In this document: positions 54,433-64,000 of the stretch, one piece after another
Layout of the letters: each line of letters starts with the position of its first letter
Position numbering within the stretch: the stretch's first letter is position 1
NCBI GenBank assembly: GCA_015680685.1
Contig: MNCI01005444.1
Location: 71,800-135,799, forward strand
From: Gnetum montanum
Taxonomy: Eukaryota > Streptophyta > Gnetopsida > Gnetales > Gnetaceae
Length of the DNA: 64,000 nucleotides
Direction of reading: 5' to 3'
The notes under the pieces: generated by a model
The model's database searches: none
Told to the model about the DNA's origin: nothing
Seen by the model: only the letters and a program-made list of their open reading frames with translations
Program-made: the position numbers and the translations under genes

Positions 54433-56830
54433 ATGTCTTCTTCTCAAAGAAGCCTATCTCTACCCAAGGTAGACCATGTGCCTTAGCAATATTAGGTGGT
54501 ATATGCCCATCCTAATGAGTATGTACCAAACTTCACCTTCATCTTACATCAAGATGAAACACTACGGTGGTGCGACATGAAAGACAACATTGTGTTGTCA
54601 CCTGATTGATCTATTCCAACTATGCTCTAACTAATGTTCGCATGACATAGACTTCAACATCTTCACAGAGAGTACAAGATGTGAGATCCTAATTCAAGGG
54701 ATTATGAAGCACAAAGGTTAAGGGATCATCAACTAGAGCACCAACATGAGCTTGTGAAGAGTAAGGGGTCAAACACCTTTCCACCTCTGCTTGGCCCATT
54801 AGATGGAGGTGACCACTTCTTCGGTGATTCTCCTCTATTTAACTTTGTTCAGGGGACCCTTAACTAGAATGTGTAATCCACAATTCGTAATCCAAGTTCT
54901 GGTTAGAATGGATCCAATGGAAAAAATGGATCTAGAGGGGAAAGTCATAATAAGGGGGGAAAAAAAGGTCACGATCACAATCATGGTCACAATCATTGAA
55001 GGAAGGCTGATAGGCATTAGCACAGAGAAAGTTCTCCTTCCTCTTCCCCTTCATCGTCTGCTTCTTTTTCTTCATCTAGCTTAGATCATGGCTGTAGAGG
55101 GCATAACCATGATGGAGATGACTGATGAGACCAGAACAATAGAAGGGACCATCAAGATAGTTGTGACTAGAGGCTTGGGCAATCCAAGGAGACCCACCAC
55201 CATGAAAGAGGGATTAGTAGAGAACATCGTAGGCACTGTCACCATGGCCTTGATGAACTTCTGCTTGCCACTCGGAGCATGTTAAAAATTGTAGAGGTCA
55301 TGAGGATTCCAAAAAGGCACATAAAAGATAGCAGAATAAAGAGGTTGGACATGAACAACATCCCTAGATTTGAGGGAGGCTACGATGCTGATTCGCAAAA
55401 TCATCTCTAGGCCTTCCAAGATGCATGTGCCTTATAGAATATTGAGAATAATTGGCAGAAGTTAAATTTATTTCCAGGGACACTCAAAAAGGAAACAGAA
55501 AATTGGTATTAATCCATAGAGCTAGAATTAATTAGGTGGTGAAGTACGATGTTGGAATTATTTAATGACAAATATTAAATGTACTCCTGAATGTCCAATC
55601 TGAGAAAGTAGATACAAGGGTGAAAACAAGGAAACCATAAGCCATTGGATGCCACTATTGGCGAATACTATTCTTTGTTGCATAAGTGTCCTAGCCATGG
55701 ATACTCTCAGCTTGATCAACTTCACCATATCATAGATGGGTTGTGGTCTGAAACAAGGAAAACCCTTGGCATCTATGCCCAAAGGAGATTGACAAAGTTA
55801 AGTGCCTACTAGATCCAAAAGTTAATTAAGTAGGTAGCCAAGGAGGAGGGAGAATTGAGAAACTGAGAAAATGTAGAGGAATACAACAGGAACCCTTTTA
55901 TTTGCAAAAGGGAAATTTGATTTTGTTACAATGAGGATGAATTAACTAGAGATGAGGTGGCTAATCAGAAAACCTTGCCACTCTAGAGATTGTAATCTGA
56001 AATCATAACTAAGGTTGACCAGTTATGGGACTCTATGGACAGCAAGTTTTAGGCTATCTTAAAAATTGCTAAAGAGCCTAAGGAGTAGAGTGGTGAGCGT
56101 GAGCACCAGAGATGTAAAGAAGCTGAACATGCCATATCTAATGGTAAGGATAAAATGACTACAATAGAGATGGTTGCAGATAGTGATTTAGATTATGATG
56201 GTAGGTGTGACATCTACCAATATGAACATCCTAAAGGATTTTACCCAATTGTGTCACACTTCCAGGAATTTTGGGTGTATGCCTTACATCCATGACTTGT
56301 ATAAAGGCAAACACCCAAAATATTGCCTTATCCACAAGGCAATGCTTAACAGTTCCACCAACCACAATAGTACTATCCAAGTGAAACTCCACCGCAACCC
56401 TGCAATTGTACCGGTAGTGGCAACAACCATAATCGTGGGCATTAGCACCTCCAAGACAACAGTACCCTTACTGACAACTAGATCCCTATGGCTACTATGT
56501 TCAACAACCCTCATCTCCAAGGGACTTCTTTGGTCATGTTGCCACTTACCAACCTCACCACTACCCTCGTAAAGTATACCAACCACCCTATCTAAGGAGG
56601 GATGCCATCTCCTATCATCATGCTCCTTCTATCCCTGCACCTACTCCTCTATCTCCTACATAGCTACCACCTACTCCATTCATGCAAGCTGAATTGCTTT
56701 CCCAACGACAACAAAGAAATGCTACGAGGGTAGCTAATCTTCAACCTGTTAACCAACCAAGTGGGTCAAAAACACAATCAAAGAAAAGACCCTTCTTCTG
56801 ACCTCATTGTCCAGCAAAGCCCTTAGACAC
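54433..56830 (+). pseudogene. gag: gag of element D
   Basis: Start MSSSQRSLSLPK, then VVYAHPNEYVPNFTFILHQD as in A. A linker rich in Gly, His, Ser and Asp (54900-55100) precedes the Gag core with RLDMNNIPRFEGGYDADSQN (about 55340-55400), LQ-type AFQDACAL and NNWQKLNLFPGTLKKE. The possible zinc motif appears as CDIYQYEHPKGF (about 56205-56245) with two Cys lost. The tail is Pro/Tyr-rich. Many stops. Confidence 0.85.
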
Positions 56831-59800
56831 ATTAGTGGTTTGTAACCCTGCTCCTCCACCTTCCTCTGTCTCACCTTTATCTAAGTCCCCTTCAAATCAA
56901 AATCCCTCTCAAATCCATATTGTAATGTTGACCCATGTTGTATCTGATTGGATTCAAGCTAGTAACCTACCCAGGAAGTTATTTGATCCTAGGAGTTCTT
57001 TGGTATATTTGCAAATTGCTAGGAATGAGCCTTGTAAAGCTCTTCTTAACTTTGGTTCCAATGTTAATCTAATCTTGCATGAGATGTACACAATATGGAA
57101 CCTTCCTCTCTTGAAGAAGAGTAACATCCAACTAGAATTGGTGGACCAGTCCATCATTGTTCCATTGCAACCAATAGAGGACATCATAACCACCATTTTT
57201 GGGTGGTCATATCATGCTGACTTTCTAGTAATCAAGGTAGAGAACTACAAGGGGGACTTCCCAATTATTATGGGAAGGATGTGGTTAAGCACCGTTGATG
57301 CCAAAATGGGCATTAGAGATCTTTCCTTGGAGATATCTAAAGAAAATGAATTTGAAAAGATCAAGAAGAAGAGGATTCCATGTATTGTGTACAACAATTC
57401 AAGGTTCCATTGTGTATAGAAGTTATGGTTAGTAAAGTGAATATCTATCTCTACATGCAAGTAATGTGCACTAGAAGCTGAAATCTAAAGACGTCTGTAC
57501 GCAGCAGCCACAAAAAAAGAAGGCACCCAGTGGCTGACAACTGATTCTAGTAGTAGTACATTGTGCATGGAACCTACTAAGACCCTAATGTATGAATATG
57601 TCATAGGTATGGATGAACTCGAGTAAGTTCATTACTAGCTCTCTAAAGGAGTAAATGATGATGTGAATTGGGAAGAGTTGGAGATTTCTGACAATTTTAA
57701 ATAAGAACCCCTTGAATTGAAGACACTACCAACTAGAGTGATGTGTTCTTGAAAACTAGAAGGTTGGTCATTATTAATGCTAAGATTTTTGTAGAACAAA
57801 AAAAATGTTGATGAAGGTTGTGAAAAAATGATCAACAACCTTTGCTTGGTCATATTTCGAGCTTACTGGTATAGATCTAAGAATATGCCAACATCGGATA
57901 CACACTGACCCTACCATTAAGTCGAAAAGATAGCCATAGTCACGTTTGAATTCCAAATTAAAGAAAACTTTCAAAGAAGAGATTGAACAACTTGTTAAGG
58001 CAAGATTCATCTACCCTATCATAGATAATGAGTGGATCAGTTCACTCGTGATCGTGCCCAAGAAAGGAGGCAAATGGTGAGTGTGCATCAACTTCTAGTT
58101 GCTCAATATGGCAACTTTCAAAGATCATTTTTCATTGCCTTTTGTTGACCAAGTGCTAGACACCATTTCTAAGCACAACTATTATAGATTTATAGATGAT
58201 TATAGTGGCTATAACCAAATCTAGGTTGCACCAAAGGACTAGGCAAAAATAACTTTCATAAGTCCTTAGAGAACTTTTATTAACCATCAAATGCCATTTG
58301 GTCTATGTAATGCCCCAACAACATTTCAAAAATTGGTCCTTAGCATTTTCCAACAACAAATCAATAGTGGGGTAGAAGTCTTTATGGATGACTTTTCTAC
58401 CTATGGAGCTACGTTCAAGCAAGCCTTGGACCATCTTGAGTAGGTGTTGAGGAGATGTGTCAAAACAAACCTTCAGCTCAATTGGCAAAAGAGCCGTCTT
58501 ATGGTCTAGGAAGGCATAGTCTTGGGGCACCATATCCCAAAATTAAGAATTGAGGTGGATCATGAAAAAATAAGGGTCATCCAAGGAATAACCCATCAAT
58601 CTAAAATAGCTAAAGAAGTATGGTCATTCCTTGGTCATATGGGCTACTATTGGTGTTTCATTAAGAATTTCTTCAAAATTTCCAAGTTATAGGTGGAATT
58701 AACAAGGAAGGATGCATCATTCATCTAGACCCCTACATGTGAAATTGCATTTCAGTAATTGAAGGAAAAGCTTGTTGAAACCCCAATTCTACAAGCACCT
58801 AATTGGTCTAGACCATTCCATGTGATGACTAATGCATCAAATTATGCTTTGGGGGTAGTGCTTATGTAGATGGATGATTAAAAACATCCATATTACATTC
58901 ACTATGCAAGTTAAAGTATTATAGGTGCATAGTTGAATTACACCACCACAGAAAAAGAATTGATGGTAATGGTGTTCACATTAGAGAAGTTTAGGCACTA
59001 TGTGCTTGGTTATAAAGTGTTCGTGCACATAGATCATAGCACCATCTAATTTTTTATGTATAAACCAACGGTAAGCCCCCATGTCATATGGTCGCTTGTG
59101 ATTTTGCAAGTGTTCGATCTTATGATGGTAGATCGGAAAGGTGTGGAGAATGTGGTTGCTAATCACTTATCACGGCTAAGATGGGACAACAAGAAGAAAG
59201 AGAGTTGTTTATCTAATCAATTCCCTGACAAATATCTCCTTACAAGGGCTATTAATGCACAAATGCCCAATGAACGAAAATGGTATGACACCATCCTCAC
59301 TTATCTACTCAAGAAAGAACTGCCACAAGGGCTGGACACCAAGAAGAAACAACAGTTTCTTCACCAGGTCAAGCATTTCATGGATATTAACAGGAACCTT
59401 TACAAAGTTTATTCCAATCGCCTGGTATCTTGGTGTGTCCCTAATAGAGATCAACTACGCATTCTCCAAGATACTCACAAAGCGCCTTGTGGGGGCCATT
59501 ATGCTAGGAAATGCATAGCCATAAAAATCCTCATGGAAAGATATTATTAGTAAGAAATCTTCAGGGATGCACACCAATTTGTTTGCATTTGTGATCATTG
59601 TTAGATGGATGGTAGAATGATAGATCAAATGGAGGGACCATAGTAATGGATTCAACCTCTTGAGCCATTTGATATTTGGGGCATTGACTTTATGAGTCCC
59701 ATTGCACCTTTGTCAAGTGGAAAGACATATATCATAGTCATAGTTGACTATTGCACTAAGTGGGCAAAAGTAATAGTTGTCACTGACTGTACATCCACTA

Positions 59801-60540
59801 CTGTTGCTCAATTTGTACAACAAAATATCATGAATAGGTTTGGTATGCCTTATGCATTAATTTATAATAATGGAACTTATTTTACAAGTGCCACTTTCCA
59901 AAAAATTATGCAGTGCTTGGGGGTTGAGCACAAACTCACAACACCATATCATCCTTAAGCCAATGGTCAAGCTAAGGTCACTAATCGATAAATTAAAAAA
60001 ATTCTATTATGCACCATTAGCAAATACTAAAGAGACTAGAGCACCAGATTAAATGATGTCCTTTGGGCCTATCACTCCACATGGAAGCTTTCCATAGGTT
60101 ATTCTCCCTATGAGCTTATGTACAGAAAGCTACTAACACTACCCATCCAATCTGAGGTCTGTTCTATAGACTATGACCTTGAGTTGAATCTAAGTCTAGC
60201 ATAGAAAGAATGATTAATGAACCTCAACTTGCTAGATGAAAATTGGTTAATGGCCCTGTCATTCAAAAAAATGCATAAGGCATTCAATAAGAAACACCAT
60301 GACCTCAAAATAAGAAAAGTCAAGTTTCAACCAAGAGATAAGGTTCTCTACTAAAATCCTACACATGTATTCCAATGAACCAAATTTCAAATGTTCTGGG
60401 AAGTGCCTTACATTATTGATGAGACTTTTTCATCTAGGGCCATGATTATCTATAAACTTGATAGCCAAGACAAGAAATAATTAGTCAACATCCAAAAAGT
60501 AAAACCTTTCCATGAGCCCAAGCCAACCAACTCAATCTTT
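56831..60540 (+). pseudogene. pol: pol of element D
   Basis: Protease lies in a 194-codon open stretch (56835-57419): the catalytic site is changed to NFGS (ALLNFGSNVNLI), while IIMGRMWLSTVDA is kept. Reverse transcriptase (57950-58560) shows LVIVPKKGGKW, MPFGLCNAPTTFQKLV and FMDDFSTYG (58381-58407). RNase H (about 58780-59180) shows MTNASNYALGVVL and EKELMVMVFTLEKFRHYVLG. Integrase (about 59450-60050) shows GGHYARKC, WIQPLEPFDIWGIDFMSP (first Asp kept), ALIYNNGTYF (second Asp changed to Asn) and TTPYHP-ANGQAKVTN (Glu changed to Lys). The C-terminal segment ends HEPKPTNSIFLL next to the LTR. Inactive, but RT to integrase is complete in order. Confidence 0.92.
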
Positions 60541-60541
60541 C

Positions 60542-61226
60542 TATTATAGGGCTTCTCTATTTCTACCCTTTATATTTTATGTTCCAAATAAATTTCAAGA
60601 ATGTTTGGGGTATTTGGATCTATCCATGGAATATTTTCTTCCATACAACTCTAAGAATTTTCATTGTTAATTATTTTGTGAAAAAAATGATAAATTTTAT
60701 GATTCTATAGATACTTTCAGTTTTTTTAACTTTTGATTCATAGTTTTTAAGCATAGAAAAAACCAAAGTGATACAAATCACAAAGATTAGAAGGATTCAT
60801 GCACCACTACACTTGGCCAAATGGGCAAATATGTGCCCAGTTCCTCATAGAAAAGGAAGAAAGGAGAAGAATTATTTTTCATTAGAAAGTGTCAAGCATG
60901 GAAAAAACCAAGGAGATTTGGAGGATTCATGCACCATGCACCACCACATTTGGCAAAAAAAAAATCACCACACCACCACATTGCAAAAAAGATCATGCAT
61001 GGCCAAGTGGGAAAATACTTATCTAGTTTCTCTTTGTCTTGGAAAAGGAAAAATGGAGAGGAAGAATGATAAGTCATGTTTTTCATATGCTCCAATAGCA
61101 AAGCAGCCACAATATCAGGTACACGATATTGGGTACGCGATATCGTGGCCCAAGATGCAATATTGTACATTCGATATTGTAGGGTTACTCTTGGGTCTAT
61201 AAATACAACCCTTGGGCACACAATTG
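60542..61226 (+). repeat. 3' LTR of element D, truncated
   Basis: Matches 52926 to about 53585 of the 5' LTR, including both U3 units and TATAAATA at 61198-61205. It then changes to gag-like sequence. The R/U5 half, a primer site and the N-terminal gag are missing at the junction. Confidence 0.8.
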
Positions 61227-62464
61227 ATAAGAGAATCTGCAGTAGAGATAGAAGGAGGAGTGATTAGGAGAAGATGATAGGAGATCCCATTGTGATGAAG
61301 GAAACTAGAAGCATAGATAACCAAGAGAGGAAGAAGAGCATCACTAGGAAAGAAGGCACAACATGACTCATCAGAGTAGGCATAGCCTAGATAAGGGCCA
61401 CTATGAATGAGATGGCTATGATGAATCATTGTTAACCATTAGAAACATGTTTTAAGTTTTAGAAGTAGTTAGAATCCCCACTAGGCATAAAGGGATAATA
61501 GGATGAGAAGGTTGCATATGAACAATATCCCCAAATTTGAAGGGGGATATAATGCTAACTAACAACATCATTTACAAGCTTTCCATGATGCTTGTGCCTT
61601 ACAAAACATTGAGAATGAGTGGCAAAAGCTAACATTATTTCCAAGAGCACTCATCAAGGAAGTAGAAAGTTGGTAGTGGTCTTTAGAACCATAATCAATT
61701 CATAGGTGGAGTACAATGTTGGACTTGTTTAATGACAAGTACTAGACATGCCCCTTAGTTTTCAACTTGAGAAAACAAATCCAAGGGTGGAAACAACACA
61801 ATCATGAATCCTTGGATGCAACCATGGATAGCTATTACTCTCTCTTGCACTAATGCCCAAGCCATGGATTTTCTTATAGGGAGTAGATTTACCACATTAT
61901 AGATGAGCTCTAGAACAAAATTAGAGAAACTCTTGGGATCTATGCCTAAGGAAGACTTTCAAAGATTAGAGTTAATCAAATCTAGAGACTAATCAATTAA
62001 GTCAATAAGGAAGAAGGAGAGTTAAAAAAGAGAAAAAATGTAGAGGAGTATAACAAATACTCCTCTATTCATAAAAGGTAGGTGCCTTTTGTGATTTAAA
62101 GGAAGCACCATTAGATGAAGTGGTGAGAAGGAAAACCTTGCCAATTAAGAAATTTATTACTGAGATATCAAGTAAGATGGAAAAAAATGTGGGACTCCTT
62201 AGATGAGAATTTTCATAGTGCTCTTAAAATATTAGAGGAAAAGATGGAGGTGGATAGTAGTAGAGATAGAAGAAGACAAAAGGATGTAGGCAAGAATCAT
62301 TATTAGTGAAAAGGTAAAACTATGGTGGTTGATAAGGTTGCAAATTTGGGAACACGTGATGACAAATATGTTATTTTCCAATATGTACATGACAAAGTAT
62401 GTTGCCCTATAATGTCACATTTGTAAGAATCTAGGGTGTATGCATTAAACATGAAGTTGGTAAG
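61227..62464 (+). pseudogene. gag: gag of element E, first part
   Basis: Aligns with gag of A and D from the Ser/Asp/Arg-rich linker onward: ISPNLKGDIML (core start, about 61525), LSMMLVP, SGKS-HYFQEHSS in shifting frames, and a later helical region (about 61990-62250). The zinc motif region is eroded (IFQYVHDKVCCPIMSH, about 62370-62420). It is interrupted at 62464 by a probable solo LTR and resumes at 63596. Confidence 0.72.
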
Positions 62465-62469
62465 AAAGC

Positions 62470-63590
62470 TATTGTTCAAGAACTTAGAAGAGGGGTTGAA
62501 TAAGTCACCAATTAAAATTGCTCTAGCCATCAACATCAAACACAATTTTAACATGATTCTCCAACTTGGGTACATCCACACTCAAAAGGTAGAATTTGTG
62601 CACACCTCTAGACTTTGTTGCTTCAAAAATGTAATTTGAAGGGTATCACAACCTTCACAAGATTTGAGCTTCACTTTAGAGTGTTGCATTGCTATAAAAC
62701 AACTAAACCCTACAATCTCCCAACAACCTCAAAATGTGGTTTAAAGGATCCCATAAACTTTACAAACATGAGCTCCACACCAAGGTGTTTTTTTTCCACA
62801 AAACCACTCAATCTTGTAAGGTCCCAATGAGCTTAATGAAGATGCCTTCTTGCAATAAGCACATCAATCTATCAAGGCTACAAAGAAAGAAAGAAAAGGA
62901 TCAAGGAGAAAGTGTAACTAAATGTAGAGAGTTTTAGCAATGAGGCTTAATACACTAATACATACAAAAGATAATGCAATTAAGGACAAACACAAAATAT
63001 CTTTAAATAGCCTTGGATTAATATGACAATGAATAATACTTGAACAATTTCCAATAATTTTACTTAGTATTATATCCTTGGAGTTTCCAAAATATCCTTC
63101 AAATTCATGAAACAATTATTAAATGGTTAGTATAGACATCTAGTTTGAGGATGAGATATGTAACTATGAATAACCATAATGCAAGAGAGACATTTATCCA
63201 AAAATTGAGATGTCTACAGTGAGACATCTACCATGAGACATCTACTATCTAAGATAGACATTTGTTGTTTTTGTAACACCTCTACTTTGGTAGAACATTT
63301 TAATATTTGGAGCATTCCTTTGTCATTTTGGATTTTTGGTAGTCCTTGAAACATCTTCATTTGGCTTATAGACTATGTTTCCATCCATGATCCCATCTTT
63401 TCTATGTAGTATTGATTTTGACATCTCATCATGGACCTCATTTTAATTTAGCTCTTATTTTGACATTTTGGATCTCAATTTGAAATCCTTGTCCATTATA
63501 ATCTTTCATGGTCCTATAAAATTACAATCATACATATACATTCTACATTCTACATTTTCTCTAAGGTTTTGACATATCAAAAGGTCAACA
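62470..63590. mobile_element. probable solo LTR, 1121 bp, TSD AAAGC
   Basis: AAAGC occurs on both sides (62465-62469 and 63591-63595), and the gag text joins correctly if the insert and one copy are removed. The insert starts TATTGTTCAAGAAC and ends AAAGGTCAACA. If the second base was originally G, the termini would be TGTTG...CAACA, typical of LTRs. No coding domain was found inside, and the open frames at 62303-63115 are not recognised. The orientation is unresolved. Confidence 0.65.
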
Positions 63591-63595
63591 AAAGC

Positions 63596-64000
63596 AACCA
63601 ACGAGGAGATTACCTTATCCATAGGGCAATTACAAGTAGTAGTTTCATTAAACATAGTATTATCCAAGTGGAGCACCATCTCAATCTCAAAAGTAGTATC
63701 AATAGTGGCAAACCCCACAGTCATAGTAGATGCCACCACCAAGGTAGCAATATCCTTACCTACAACCGAATCCATATGAATATTATGTTTAGCATCCTAT
63801 ATCTCCTCATGGACCTATGAGCCATAGTCCTTCTACTCAACACTATTACCCTCCAGAATATCAACTAACTCCCACTTCATGAGCTAATTCTCCCTCTATT
63901 TATCCTCCTCTATATCCATCACCTAACTCTACATCTTCTAATTCCACTCCTTTACCTCCTACATCATCAATGTAAGGGAAATTCCAACTGTAGTCACAAC
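63596..64000 (+). pseudogene. gag: gag of element E, second part (to window end)
   Basis: Continues the Pro/Gln/Tyr-rich C-terminal gag region: RLPYP-GN (about 63610), YYPSGAPSQSQ, MPPPR-QYPYLQPNPYEYYV (about 63730-63790) and many Pro/Ser codons. It matches 20440-20830 in element A. It runs off the window, so pol of E, if present, lies to the right. Confidence 0.75.

Larger units (their letters stand above)
52926..61226 (+). mobile_element. element D: Athila-like Ty3/gypsy retrotransposon lacking ORF3
   Basis: LTR, primer site, gag, pol and a truncated 3' LTR (60542-61226). The pol C-terminus runs directly into the LTR with no spacer, ORF3 or purine tract, so about 5 kb present in A and B is missing. 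The 3' LTR breaks off just after its TATA box and joins gag of another copy (E). No target-site duplication could be determined. Confidence 0.82.

Noticed and set aside
1-64000. CRISPR arrays, rRNA, tRNA genes or organellar inserts
   Set aside because: The tandem repeats have no regular unique spacers. No conserved rRNA words, tRNA cloverleaf sequence or plastid genes were noticed. tRNA-like matches are primer-binding sites only. A tRNAscan run could confirm.

Overview
The window looks like intergenic DNA from a large, repeat-rich seed-plant genome, most likely a gymnosperm such as a conifer. That is inferred from very old, heavily mutated, nested LTR retrotransposons, two kinds of plant LINE, low gene density and AT-rich filler. 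There is no bacterial or organellar gene layout. The only host gene recognised is a broken SABATH-family methyltransferase (5385-6873), and part of it is repeated 40 kb away (45440-46020).

Layout. 1-2391: remains of an LTR retrotransposon (a possible LTR at 1-1005; minus-strand gag, Met-type primer-binding site and short LTR at 1180-2391). 2392-5380: filler with small tandem repeats and an 80-base N gap. 5385-6873: SABATH pseudogene. 7000-13000: mostly featureless AT-rich DNA. 13020-14953: truncated Athila-like Ty3/gypsy element C (minus). 15560-17360: RTE-type LINE (plus). 17368-31300: Ty1/copia reverse-transcriptase fragment split by complete element A (17512-30749, plus, TSD AATAC). 32480-45300: a second LINE split by element B (about 32854-44713, minus). 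45440-51600: SABATH duplicate, interspersed repeats, minisatellites and LTR-like promoter sequence. 51606-52311: solo LTR with TSD TCTCT. About 52926-61226: element D (plus). 61227-64000: gag of another copy (E), interrupted by a probable solo LTR at 62470-63590 (TSD AAAGC).

Elements A-E belong to one Athila-like Ty3/gypsy group. A to D each have a primer-binding site resembling the tRNA-Asp type, one base inside the LTR. Those with coding regions carry gag with a conserved CX2CX3HX3C motif and pol in the order protease, reverse transcriptase, RNase H, integrase. A and B also carry a third sense-strand ORF of about 2.85 kb with a coiled-coil second half. All coding regions are full of stops and frameshifts, so the elements are fossils.

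The most interesting signal is upstream of ORF3 in A and B. Each has an internal block that looks like the U3 promoter of its own LTR, ending in a TATA box. A short leader follows, then a candidate intron (285 nt in A, 298 nt in B) whose acceptor abuts the ORF3 ATG. This suggests ORF3 was once a separate transcription unit run by a captured LTR promoter, and it can be tested in other copies.
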